Shown here in pieces: positions 26,370 to 38,819 of a DNA stretch of 64,000 nucleotides. Location of the stretch: assembly GCF_051401765.1 (NCBI RefSeq), contig NW_027480463.1:496001-560000 (forward strand). Reading direction: 5' to 3'. Made by a program: the position numbers and the translations under genes. The notes under the pieces were generated by a model. It had not been told where the DNA came from, ran no database searches, and saw nothing but the letters and a program-made list of their open reading frames with translations. Position 1 is the stretch's first letter. Each line of letters opens with the position of its first letter. Source of the stretch: Calliopsis andreniformis. Lineage: Eukaryota > Arthropoda > Insecta > Hymenoptera > Andrenidae.

Positions 26370-28498
26370 TCAATACTCAAACCTCAAACCTCAAACCTCA
26401 GCCATCATCCTCAATCCTCAATCCTGAATCGTCAATCCTCAACCTTCAATCCTCAACGCTCAACCTTCAACCCTCAATCCTCAATCCTCAATCGTCAATC
26501 CGCAATCCTCAATCCTCAGTCATGAATCCTCAACCTTCAATACTCAATCCTCAATCCTCAATCCTCAATCCCCAATCCTCAATCCTCATTCCTCAAACCT
26601 CAATCCTCAATCCTCAATCCTTAATCCTCAATCTTCAATCCTCAATCAACAGTCCTCAATCTTCAATCCTCAATGCTCAATACTCAATACTCAATCCTCA
26701 GTCCTCAATCCTCAATCCTCAATCCTCAATCCTCAATCTTCAATCCTCAATACTCAATCTTCAATCCTCAATCCTCAATCCTCAATCTTCAATCCTCAAT
26801 ACCCAATCTTCAATCCTCAATACTCAATCCTCAATTCTCAATCCTCAATCCTCAATCCTCAGTCCTCAAACCTCAATTCTGAACCCTCAACCCTGAATCC
26901 TCAATCTTCAGCCCTCAGTCCTCAACAATCAGTTGTCAATCCTCAATCCTCAATAGAATATCCTCAGTTCACAGTATTAAATACTCAATACTCAATCTGC
27001 AATCTTCAAACCTCTATCCACAAACATCAATTCTCATCACTCAACCCTCAACTCTCAGTCCTCAATGTTCAATCCTCAATACCCAATCATTAATCCTCAA
27101 TCCTCAATCCTCAATCTTCAATCCTCAATCCTCAATCCTCAATCCTCAATCCTCAACCCTCAATCCTCAAACTTCAATCCTCAATACCCAATCTTCAATC
27201 CTCAATCCTCAATCCTCAACCCTCAATCCTCATTCTTCAATCCTCAACACCAAATCCTCAATCTTCAATCCTCAATTCTCAATCCTCTATTCTCAATCCT
27301 CAATCCTCAATCCTCAGACCTCAAACATCAATACTCAACCCTTAGTCCTCGTCCTCAATACACAACCCTCAATCCTCAATCCTCAATCTTCAATTATCAA
27401 TATTCAATCTTCAATCCTCAATCCTCAATCCTCAGTCCTCAAACCTCAATTCTGAATCCTCAATCCTGAATCCTCAATCTTCAGCCCTCAGTCCTCAACA
27501 ATCGGTTGTCAATCCCCAATTCTCAATCCTCAATCCTCAATCCTCAATCCTCAATCCTCAATCCACAATCTTCAATCCTCAATACTCAATCTTCAATCCT
27601 CAATCCTCAATCCTCAATCCTCAATCCTCATTCTTCAATCCTCATCACCAAATCCTCAATCTTCAATCCTCCATCCTCAATCCTCTATTCTCAATCCTCA
27701 ATCCTCAATCCTCAGACCTCAAACATCAATACTCAACCCTCAGTCCTCGTCCTCAATCCACAACACTCAATCCTCAATCCTCAATCTTCAATCATCAATA
27801 TTCAATCATCAATCCTCAATCCTCAATCCTCAGTCCTCAATCCTCAAGCCTCAAGCCACAGTCATCAATACTCAATCATCAGTACTCAATCCTCAATCAT
27901 CAATCCTCAATCCTCAATCCTCAATCCTCAATCCTCAATCTTCAATCCTCAATACTGAGTCTTCAATCCTCAATCCTCAATCCTCAATCCTCAATCCTCA
28001 ATCCTCAATCCTCAGTCATCAATACTCAATCTTCAGTACTCAATCATCAATCCTCAATCCTCAATCCTCAATCCTCAATCCTCAATCTTCAATCCTCAAT
28101 ACTCAATCCTCAATACTCAAACTTCAATCCTCAATCCTCAATCGTCAGTCCTCATTCCTCAAACCTCAACCCTCAGCCCTCAGTCCTCATCCACAGTTCT
28201 CAATTCTCAATCCTCAGGCCTCAATCCTCAATCCTCAATCCTCATTCTTCAATCCTCAACACCCAATCATCAATCTTCAACCCTCAATCCTCAATCCTCA
28301 ATTCTCAATCCGCAATCCTCAATCCTCAGACCTCAAACATCAATATTCAACCCTCAGTCCTGGTCCCCAATCCACAACCCCCAATCCTCATTCCTCATTC
28401 CTCAATCCTCAATCCTCAATCCTGAATCCTCAATCTTCAATCCTCAATACTCAGTCCTCAATCCTCAATCCTCAATCTTCAATCATCAATACTCAATC

Positions 28499-29284
28499 TT
28501 CAATCCTCAATCCTCAATCCTCAATCCTCAATCCTCAATCCTCAATCCTCAATCTTCAATCCTCAATACTCAATCTTCAATCCTCAATCCTCAATCCTCA
28601 ATCCTCAATCCTCAATCCTCAACTCTCAATCCTCAATCCTCAATCCTCAGTCCTCAAACCTCAATCCTCAACCCTCAGCCCTCATCTTCAACCCTCAATC
28701 CTCTATCCTCAATTCTCAATCTTCAATCCTCAATACTCAATATTCAATCCTCAATCCTCAATTCTCAATCCTCAATACTCAATCCCCAATCGTCAATCCT
28801 CAATGCCCAATCCTCAATTTTCGATACTCAATCCTCAATCCTCTATCCACAATCCTCAATCTTCAATCTTCAATCCTCAGTCCTCATTCTTCAATCCTCA
28901 ATACCCAATCCTCAATCTTCAATCCTCAATCCTCAATCCTCAATTCTCAATCCTCAATCCTCAATCCTCAGACCTCAAACCTCAATATTCAAGCCTCAGT
29001 CCTGGTCCCCAATCCACAACACTCAATCCTCAATCCTCAATCTTCAATCATCAATATTCAATCTTCAGTCCTCAATCCTCAATCCTCAATCCTCAATCCT
29101 CAATGTTTAGTCCTCAATGCCCAATCCTCAATCTTCAATCCTCAATCGTCAGTCCTGAAACATCAATCCTCAACCCTCAGCCCTCATCTTCAGTCCTCAA
29201 TCCTCAATCCTCAATTCTCAATCTTCAATCCTCAATACTCAATATTCAATCCTCAATCCTCAATTCTCAATCCTCAATACTCAA
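28499..29284 (+). repeat. Mosaic stretch before palindrome-block copy 3
   Basis: Heptamer array only. From 28,803 to about 29,150 it is a copy of 32,820-33,170 (offset 4,017) and of 20,453-20,800 (offset 8,350). After that it switches to material resembling 10,400-10,540, marked by CTCATCTTCAG. It is another join between segments that occur elsewhere in different combinations. Confidence 0.65.
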
Positions 29285-29828
29285 TCCTCAATCGTCAATC
29301 CTCAATGCCCAATCCTCAATTTTCGATACTCAATCCTCAATCCTCAATCCACAATCCTCAATCTCCAATCCTCAATACTCAATCTTCAATCCTCAATCCT
29401 CAACCCTGAATCCTCAATCCTCAATACTCAGTCCTCAATCCTCAATCCTCAATCCTCAATACTCAATCTTCAATCCTCAATCCTCAATCCTCAATACTCA
29501 ATCCTCATTCTTCAATCCTCAATACCCAATCCTCAATTTTCAATACTCAATCCTCAATCCTCAATTCTCAATCCTCAATCCTCAATCCTCAGACCTCAGA
29601 CATCAATACTCAACCATCAGTCCTCATCCTCAATCCTCAGTCCTTATTCCTCAGTCCTCAATCTTCAATCCTCAATACTCAATTTTCAATCCTCAATCCT
29701 CAATCCCCAATCCTCAATCCTAAATCCTCAATCATCAATCCTCAATCTTCAATACTCAATCCTCAATCCTCAATCCTGAATCCTCAATACTAAACCATCA
29801 ATCCTCAATTCTCAACACTCAATAGAAC

Positions 29829-29846
29829 ATCCTGAATTCTCAGGAT
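29829..29846. repeat. Perfect 18-base inverted repeat
   Basis: Counterpart of the 22,184 site at +7,645. Palindrome-block copy 3. Confidence 0.95.
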
Positions 29847-30648
29847 TCAATACTCAAACCTCAAACCTCAAACCGCAGCCATCATCCTCAATCCTCAATC
29901 CTCAATCGTCAGTCCTCAACATTCAATCCTCAACACTCAACATTCAACCCTCAATCCCCAATCCTCAATCGTCAATCCGCAATCCTCAATCCTCAGTCAT
30001 CAATCCTCAACCTTCAATACTCAATCCTCAATCCTCAATCCGCAATCCTCAATCCTCAATCCTCTTTCCTCAAACCTCAATCCTCAAACCTCAGTCCTCG
30101 TCCTCAATTCTCAATCCTCAATCCTCAATCCTCAAACCACAATCCTCAACCGTCAGTCATCGTCCTCAATCCTCAACCCTCAATCCTCAATCCTCAATCT
30201 TCAATCATCAATACTCAATCTTCAATCCTCAATCCTCAATCCTCAATCCTCATTCCTCAAACCTCAACCCTCAACCCTCAGTCCTTATCCTCAATTCTCC
30301 ATTCTCAATCCTCAATCCTCAATCCTCAATCTTCAATCCTCAATAATCAATATTCAATCCTATATCCTCAGTCCCCAATCCTCAATCCTTAATCCTCAAT
30401 CTTTAATCCTCAATCCCCAGTCCTCAATCTTCAATCCTCAATGCTCCATCCTCAATCCTCTATCCTCAGTCGTCAGTCCTCAACCCACAATCCTCAAACA
30501 TCAATCCTCAACCGTCAGTCCTCGTCCTCAACCCTCAACACTCAATCCTCAATCCTCAATCTTCAATCATCAATACACAATCTTCAATCCTCAATCCTCA
30601 GTCTCAATACTCAACCATCAATCCTCAATTCTCAATACTCAATAGAAT

Positions 30649-30666
30649 ATCCTGAATTCTCAGGAT
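30649..30666. repeat. Perfect 18-base inverted repeat
   Basis: Counterpart of the 23,011 site at +7,638. Palindrome-block copy 3; the following unit is TCAATAA instead of TCAATAC. Confidence 0.95.
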
Positions 30667-30997
30667 TCAATAATCAAACCTCAAACATCAAACCTCAGCC
30701 CTCATCCTCAATCCTCAATACTCAGTCCTCAATCTTCTACCCTCAATCCTCAGCACGTAAGCTTCAATCCTCAATCCTCAATCCTCAATCCTCAAACCTC
30801 AATCCTTATTCCTCAGTCCTCAACCTTCAATCCTCAATACTCAATTTTCAATCCTCAATCCTCAATCCTCAATCCTCAATCCTCAATCCTAAATACTCAA
30901 TCATCAATCCTCAATCTTCAGTACTCAATCCTCAATCATCAATCCTGCATCCTCAATACTAAAGCATCAATCCTCAATTCTCAATACTCAATAGTAC

Positions 30998-31015
30998 ATC
31001 CTGAAATCTCAGGAT
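30998..31015. repeat. Inverted repeat with changed loop
   Basis: Counterpart of the 23,367 site at +7,631. Both 7-base arms are intact, but the loop reads AATC instead of ATTC and the flank is AATAGTAC. It is the only copy with a change inside the 18 bases, and the change falls in the loop. Confidence 0.95.
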
Positions 31016-31932
31016 TCAATACTCAAACCTCAAACCTCAAACCTCAGCCATCATCCTCAATCCTCAATCCTGAATCGTCAATCCTCAACCTTCAATCCTC
31101 AACGCTCAACCTTCAACCCTCAATCCTCAATCCTCAATCGCCAATCCGCAATCCTCAATCCTCAATCATTAATCCTCAACCTTCAATACTCAATCCTCAA
31201 TCCTCATTCTTCAATCCTCAACACCAAATCCTCAATCTTCAGTCCTCAATTCTCAATCCTCTATTCTCAATCCTCAATCCTCAATCCTCAGACCTCAAAC
31301 ATCAATACTCAACCCTTAGTCCTCGTCCTCAATACACAACCCTCAATCCTCAATCCTCAATCTTCAATTATCAATATTCAATCTTCAATCCTCAATCCTC
31401 AATCCTCAGTCCTCAAACCTCAATTCTGAATCCTCAATCCTGAATCCTCAATCTTCAGCCCTCAGTCCTCAACAATCTGTTGTCAATCCTCAATCCTCAA
31501 TCCTCAATCCTCAATCCTCAATCCTCAATCCTCAATCCACAATCTTCAATCCTCAATACTCAATCTTCAATCCTCAATCCTCAATCCTCAATCCTCAATC
31601 CTCATTCTTCAATCCTCATCACCAAATCCTCAATCTTCAATCCTCCATCCTCAATCCTCTATTCTCAATCCTCAATCCTCAATCCTCAGACCTCAAACAT
31701 CAATACTCAACCCTCAGTCCTCGTCCTCAATCCACAACACTCAATCCTCAATCCTCAATCTTCAATCATCAATATTCAATCATCAATCCTCAATCCTCAA
31801 TCCTCAGTCCTCAATCCTCAAGCCTCAAGCCTCAGTCATCAATACTCAATCATCAGTACTCAATCCTCAATCATCAATCCTCAATCCTCAATCCTCAATC
31901 CTCAATCCTCAATCTTCAATCCTCAATACTGA

Positions 31933-34015
31933 GTCTTCAATCCTCAATCCTCAATCCTCAATCCTCAATCCTCAATCCTCAATCCTCAGTCCTCAAACCT
32001 CAATTCTGAATCCTGAATCCTGAATCCTCAATCTTCAGCCCTCAGTCCTCAACAATCAGTTTTCAATCCTCAATCCTCAATAGAATATCCTCAATTCACA
32101 GGTTTCAATACTCAATACTCAATCTGCAATCTTCAAATCTCTATCCACAAACATCAATTCTCATATCTCAGCCCTCAACACTCAGTCCTCAATGTTCAAT
32201 CCTCAATCCTCAATTCTCAATCTTCAATCCTCAATACTCAATCATTAATCCTCAATCCTCAATCCTCAATCTTCAATCATCAATATTCAATCTTCATTCC
32301 TCAATCCTCAATCCCCAATTCTCAATCCTCAATCCTCAATCCTCAGACCTCAAACATCAATATTCAACCCTCAGTCCTGGTCCCCAATCCACAACCCCCA
32401 ATCCTCAATCCTCATTCCTCAATCCTCAATTCTCAATCCTGAATCCTCAATCTTCAATCCTCAATACTCAGTCCTCAATCCTCAATCCTCAATCTTCAAT
32501 CATCAATACTCAATCTTCAATCCTCAATCCTCAATCCTCAATCCTCAATCCTCAACCCTCAATCCTCAATCTTCAACCCTCTATACTCAATCTTCAATAC
32601 TCAATCCTCAATCCTCAATCGTCAATCCTCAATCCTCAACTCTCAATCCTCAATCCTCAATCCTCAGTCCTCAAACCTCAATCCTCAACCCTCAGCCCTC
32701 ATCTTCAACCCTCAATCCTCTATCCTCAATTCTCAATCTTCAATCCTCAATACTCAGTATTCAATCCTCAATCCTCAATTCTCAATCCTCAATACTCAAT
32801 CCTCAATCGTCAATCCTCAATGCCCAATCCTCAATTTTCGATACTCAATCCTCAATCCTCAATCCACAATCCTCAACCTTCAATCTTCAATCCTCAGTCC
32901 TCATTCTTCAATCCTCAATACCCAATCCTCAATCTTCAATCCTCAATCCTCAATCCTCGATTCTCAATCCTCAATCCTCAATCCTCAGACCTCAAACGTC
33001 AATATTCAAGCCTCAGTCCTGGTCCCCAATCCACAACACTCAATCCTCAATCCTCAATCTTCAATCATCAATATTCAATCTTCAGTCCTCAATCCTCAAT
33101 ACTCAATCCTCAATCCTCAATGTTCAGTCCTCAATACCCAATCCTCAATCTTCAATCCTCAATCCTCAATCGTCAATCGTCAATCCTCAATCCTCAATCC
33201 TCAAGCCTCAATCCTCTGTCCTCAAACCACAATCCAGAATCCTCAATCCTCAATCCTCAATCCTCAACCCTCAACCTTCAATCCTCAATACTCAATCTTC
33301 AATCCTCAATCCTCAATCCTCAATCCTCAGTCCTCATTCTTCAATCCTCAATACCCAATCCTCAATCTTCAATCCTCAATCCTCAATCCTCAATTCTCAA
33401 TCCTCAATCCTCAATCCTCAGACCTCAAACATCAATATTCAACCCTCAGTCCTGGTCCCCAATCCACAACCCACAATCCTCAATCTTCATTCCTCAATCC
33501 TCAATCCTCAATCCTGAATCCTCAATCTTCAATCCTCAATACTCAGTCCTCAATCCTCAATCCTCAATCTTCATTCATCAATACTCAATCTTCGATCCTC
33601 AATCCTCAATCCTCAATCCTCATTCCTCAATCCTCAAACCTCAATCTTCAATCCTCAATACTCAATCTTCAATCCTCAATCCTCAATCCTCAATCCTCAA
33701 TCCTCATTCTTCAATCCTCAACACCAAATCCTCAATCTTCAATCCTCAATCCTCAATCCTCTATTCTCAATCCTCAATCCTCAATCCTCAGACCTCAAAC
33801 ATCAATACTCAACCCTTTGTCCTCGTCCTCAATACACAACCCTCAATCCTCAATCCTCAATCTTCAATCATCAATATTCAATCTTCAATCCTCAATCCTC
33901 AATCCTCAGTCCTCAAACCTCAATTCTGAATCTTCAATCCTGTATCCTCAATCTTCAGCCCTCGGCCCTCAACAATCAGTTGTCAATCCTCAATCCTCAA
34001 TCCTCAATCCTCAAT
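31933..34015 (+). repeat. Mosaic region left of the 8 kb repeats
   Basis: Heptamer array with one subtype-4 module (core near 32,148). From 32,820 it matches 28,803 (offset 4,017) and 20,453 (offset 12,367). Near 33,837-33,990 it carries a distinctive TCTTCAATCCTGTATCC variant that recurs near 21,573 and 46,174. No unique sequence or gene was seen. Confidence 0.7.
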
Positions 34016-35225
34016 CCTCAATCCTCAATCCTCAATCATCAGTCCTCAAACCTCAATTCTGAACCCTCAACCCTGAATCCTCAATCTTCAGCCCTCAGTC
34101 CTCAGCAATCAGTTGTCAATCCTCAATCCTCAATAGAATATCCTCAATTCACAGGTTTCGATACTCAATACTCAATCTGCAATCTTCAAATCTCTATCCA
34201 CAAACATCAATCCTCATCACTCAACCCTCAACACTCAGTCCCCAATCCTCAATCATCAATTCTCAATCCTCAATACTCAATCCTCAATCCTCAATCCTCA
34301 ATCCTCAATCTTCAATCCTCAATGCTCAATCTTCAATCCTCAATCCTCAATCCTCGATCCTCAATCCTCAATCGTCAATCGTCAATCTCCAATCCTGAAT
34401 ACTCAATCTTCAATCCTCAATCCTCAATCCTCAATTCTCAATCCTCAATCCTCAGTCCTGAGTCCTCAAACCTCAATCTTCAACCCTCAGCCCTCATCCT
34501 CAATCCTTAATCCTCAATCCTCAATCCTCAACCCTCAATCTTCAATCCTCAATACTCAATCTTCAATCTTCAATCCTCAGTCCTCAAACCACAATTCTGA
34601 ATCCTCAATCCTGAATCCTCAATCTTCAGCCCTCAGTCCTCAACAATCAGTTGTCAATCCTCAATCCCCAATAGAATATCCTCAGTTCACAGTATTAAAT
34701 ACTCAATACTCAATCTGCAATCTTCAAATCTCTATCCACAAACATCAATTCTCATCACTCAACCCTCAACACTCAGTCCTCAATGTTCAATCCTCAATAC
34801 CCAATCATTAATCCTCAATCCTCAAACCTCAATCTTCAATCCTCAATCCCCAATACTCAATCCTCAATCCTCTATCCTCAATCCTCAATCATCAATCCTC
34901 AATCTTCAATACTCAGTCCTCAATCCTGAGTCCTCAATCCTCAATCCTCAATCATCAATCCTCAATCTTCAATCCTCAATGCTCAACCTTTAATCCTCAA
35001 TCCTCAATCCTCAATCTTCAATCCTCAGTCCTCAATCCTCAATCCTCAATGCTCAATCCTCAATCCTCAATCCTCAATCCTCAATCTTCAATCCTCAATA
35101 CTCAATCTTCAATCCTCAATCCTCAATCTTCAGTCCTCAAACCACAGTCCTGAATCCTCAATCCTGAATCCTCAATCTTCAGCCCTCAGTCCTCAACAAT
35201 CAGATGTCAATCCTCAATCCACACT
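34016..35225 (+). repeat. Leader segment of the 13.74 kb duplication, copy 1
   Basis: This 1.2 kb stretch precedes higher-order unit A and recurs at 47,758-48,966 before unit B, at offset 13,742 (checked at 34,037, 34,322 and 35,281). It carries a subtype-4 module (core near 34,196) and a subtype-3 module (near 34,732). From about 34,520 it also matches 43,700 onward (offset 9,178). Together with unit A it forms a duplication of about 9.7 kb (34,016-43,709 against 47,758-57,291). Confidence 0.82.
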
Positions 35226-35311
35226 AGAATATCCTCAGTTCAGAGTTTTCCATACGCAATACTCAATCTGCAATCTTCATATCTCTATCCACAAACATCA
35301 ATTCTCATCAC
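35193..35311 (+). repeat. 119-base module, subtype 2 (representative)
   Basis: Same 17-slot layout, marked by TTCAGAGTTTTCCATACGC. Thirteen copies have cores near 1,290, 2,160, 2,855, 4,250, 9,548, 10,107, 12,210, 19,748, 35,287, 43,372, 44,464, 49,028 and 56,954. The last five share CTTCATATCTC and the GGCTCAGTTCCCAG tail and bound the 8 kb units. Here, and at 44,464 and 49,028, the second slot reads TCAGATG instead of TCAGTTG. Confidence 0.85.
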
Positions 35312-38300
35312 TCAACCCTCAAGGCTCAGTTCCCAGTCCTCAATTTTCAATCCTCAATCCTCAATCCTCAATCCTCAATCCTCAGTCCTCAATCCTCAAA
35401 CCTCAATCTTCAATCATCAATACTCAATCTTCAATCCTCAATCCTCAATCCTCAATCCTCAATCCTCAATCCTCAATCCTCAATCTTCAAGCCTCAATAC
35501 TCAATCTTCAATCCTCAATCCTCAATCCTCAATCCTCAATCCTCACTCTTCAATCCTCAACACCAAATCCTCAATCTTTAATCCTCAATCCTCAATCCTC
35601 TATTCTCAATCCTCAATCCTCAATCCCCAGACCTGAAACATCAATACTCAACCCTTAGTCCTCGTCCTCAATACACAACCCTCAATCCTCAATCCTCAAT
35701 CTTCAATCATCAATATTCAATCTTCAATCCTCAATACTCAATCTTCAATCCTCAATCCTCAATCCTCAATCCTCAATCCTCATTCTTCAATCCTCATCAC
35801 CAAATCCACAATCTTCAATCCTCCATCCTCAATCCTCTATTCTCAATCCTCAATCCTCAATCCTCAGACCTCGAACATCAATACTCAACTCTCAGTCCTC
35901 GTCCTCAATCCACAACACTCAATCCTCAATCCTCAATCTTCAGTCATCAATATTCAATCTTCAATCCTCAATCCTCAATCCTCAGTCCTCAATCCTCAAT
36001 CCTCAATCCTCAGTCATCAATAGTCAATCTTCAGTACTCAATCCTCAATCCTCAATCCTCAATACTGAGTCTTCAATCCTCAATCCTCAATCCTCAATCC
36101 TCAATCTTCAATCCTCTATCCTCAGTCCTCAGACCTCAATTCTGAATCCTCAATCCTGAATCCTCAATCTTCAGCCCTTAGTCCTCAACAATCAGTTCTC
36201 AATCCTCAATCCTCAATAGAATATCCTCAATTCACAGGTTTCAATACTCAATACTCAATCTGCAATCTTCAAATCTCTATCCACAAACATCAATTCTCAT
36301 CACTCAGCCCTCAACACTCAGTCCTCAATGTTCAATCCTCAATCCTCAATTCTCAATCTTCAATCCTCAATACTCAATCATTAATCCTCAATCCTCAATA
36401 CTCAATCTTCAATCCTCAATCCCCAATACTCAATCCTCAATCCTCAATCCTCAATCCTCAATCATCAATCCTCAATCTTCAATACTCAATCCTCAATCCT
36501 CAATCCTCAATCAACAATACTCAATCTTCAATCCTCAATGCTCAGCCTTTAATCCTCAATCCTCAATCCTCAACCTTCAATCCTCAATCCTCATTCCTCA
36601 ATCCTCAATCCTCAATCCTCAATCCTCAATCCTCAATCCTCAATCCTCAATCTTCAATGCTCACTACTCAATCTTCAATCCTCAATCCTCAATCCTCAGT
36701 CCTCAGTCCTCAATCCTCAATCCTCAATCCTCATTCTTCAATCCTCAATACCCAATCCTCAATCTTCAATACTCAATCCTCAATCCTCAATTCTCAATCC
36801 TCAATCCTCAATCCTAAATCCTCAATGTTCATTCCTCAATACTCAATCTTCAATCCTCGATCCTCAATTCTCAATCCTCAATACTCAATCCTCAATCGTC
36901 AATCCTCAATCCCCAATCCTCAATCTACAATACTCAATCCTCAATCCACATTCCACAATCCTCAATCTTCAATCACCAATACTCAATCTTCAATCCCCAA
37001 TCCTCAATCCTCAATCCTCAATCCTCAATCCTCAGTCCTCAATCCTCAATCTTCAATCCTCAATACTCAATCTTCAATCCTCAATCCTCAATCCTCAATC
37101 TTCAATACTCAATCCTCAATCCTCAATCCTCGGTCCTGAAACCTCAATTCTGAATCCTCAATACTGAATACTCAATCTTCAGCCCTCAGTCCTCAACAAT
37201 CAGTTGTCAATCCTCAATCCTCAATCCTCAATCCTCAATCCTCAATCCTCAATCCTCAATCCTCAATCCTCAATCCTCAATCTTCGATCCTCGATACTCA
37301 ATCTTCAATCCTCAATCCTCAATCCTCATTCCTCAATCCTCATTCTTCAATCCTCATCACCAAATACTCAATCTTCAATCCTCCATCCTCAATCCTCAAT
37401 CCTCAATCCTCAATCCTCAATCTTCATTCCTCAATACTCAGTCATCAATCCTCAATCATCAGTCCTCAATCCTCAAACCTCAATCCTCATCCCTCAGCCC
37501 TCATTCTCAATCCTCGATCCTCAATACTCAATCCTCAATCTTCAATCCTCAATACTCAGTCTTCAATCCTCAATCCTCAATCCTCAATCCACAATCCTCA
37601 GTCCTCGATCCTCAGTCATCAATACTCAATCTTCAGTACTCAATCCTCAATCCTCAATCCTCAATCCTCAATCCTCAACCCCCAATCCTCATTCCTCAAA
37701 CCTCAATCCTCAGCCCTCAGTCCTCATCCTCAGTTCTCGATTCTCAATCCTGAGGCCTCAATCCTCAATCCTCAATCCTCATTCTTCAATCCTCAATACC
37801 CAATCCTCAATCTTCAATCCTCAATCCTCAATCCTCCATTCTCAATCCTGAATCCTCAGTACTCAATCCTCAATCTTCAATCCTCAATACTCAATCATCA
37901 ATCCTCAATTCTCACTCCTCAATCCTCAACCCTCAATCCTCAATCCTCAATCCTGAATCCTCAATCCTCAATCCTCATTCTTCAATCCTCATCACCAAAT
38001 ACTCAATCTTCAATCCTCCATCCTCAATCCTCAATCCTCAATCCTCAATCCTCAATCTTCATTCCTCAATACTCAGTCATCAATCCTCAATCATCAGTCC
38101 TCAATCCTCAAACCTCAATCCTCATCCCTCAGCCCTCATTCTCAATCCTCGATCCTCAATACTCAATCCTCAATCTTCAATCCTCAGTCCTGACACCTCA
38201 ATTCTGAATCCTCAATACTGAATCCTCAATCTTCAGCCCTCAGTCCTCAACAATCAGTTGTCAATCCTCAATCCTCAATCCTCAATCCTCAATCCTCAAT

Positions 38301-38700
38301 CCTCAATCCTCAATCCACAATCTTCGATCCTCGATACTCAATCTTCAATCCTCAATCCTCAATCCTCATTCCTCAATCCTCATTCTTCAATCCTCATCAC
38401 CAAATACTCAATCTTCAATCCTCCATCCTCAATCCTCAATCCTCAATCCTCAATCCTCAATCTTCATTCCTCAATACTCAGTCATCAATCCTCAATCATC
38501 AGTCCTCAATCCTCAAACCTCAATCCTCATCCCTCAGCCCTCATTCTCAATCCTCGATCCTCAATACTCAATCCTCAATCTTCAATCCTCAATACTCAAT
38601 CTTCAATCCTCAATACTCAATCTTCAATCCTCAATCCTCAGTCCTCAAACTTCAATTCTGAATCCTCAATCCTGAATCCTCAATCTTCAGCCCTCAGACC

Positions 38701-38819
38701 TCAACAATCTGTTGTCAATACTCAATCCTCTATAGAATATCCTCAATTCACAGTTTTCAATACTCAATACTCAACCTGCAATCTTCAAATCTCTATCCAC
38801 AAACATCAATTCTCATCAC
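38701..38819 (+). repeat. 119-base module, subtype 5 (representative)
   Basis: Marked by CAACCTGCAATC after TTCACAGTTTTC. Six copies occur, two in each 8 kb unit: cores near 38,794 and 40,139 (A), 52,536 and 53,876 (B), 60,455 and 61,778 (C). The second copy of each pair is 118 bases because one slot is the hexamer TCAATC, and it begins TCAAGAATCTG. The subtype is confined to the 8 kb units, so it arose before they were multiplied. Confidence 0.85.

Larger units (their letters stand above)
25348..28498 (+). repeat. Palindrome-bearing block, copy 2
   Basis: Near-identical copy of 22,363-25,240. The offset is 2,985 at 25,348-26,345, rises to 3,013 at the CAACGCTC marker (26,454) and to 3,258 from about 26,784 onward. 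Copy 2 therefore has 28 and then 245 extra bases, exactly 4 and 35 heptamers, between about 26,425 and 26,780. It carries two inverted repeats (25,996 and 26,352) and CACGTAAACTT at 26,101. The match ends near 28,498, where TCAATCT replaces the TCAATCC seen near 25,240. Confidence 0.85.
29285..31932 (+). repeat. Palindrome-bearing block, copy 3
   Basis: Matches 21,640-24,703 with offset 7,645 at 29,306 and 29,829, 7,638 at 30,441 and 30,649, 7,631 at 30,998 and 7,232 at 31,480. The last step means copy 3 lacks 399 bases (57 heptamers), including the subtype-3 module of copy 1. It has three inverted repeats (29,829, 30,649 and 30,998), the last with a changed loop. The CACGTAAACTT marker has become CACGTAAGCTT near 30,754. 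Confidence 0.82.
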
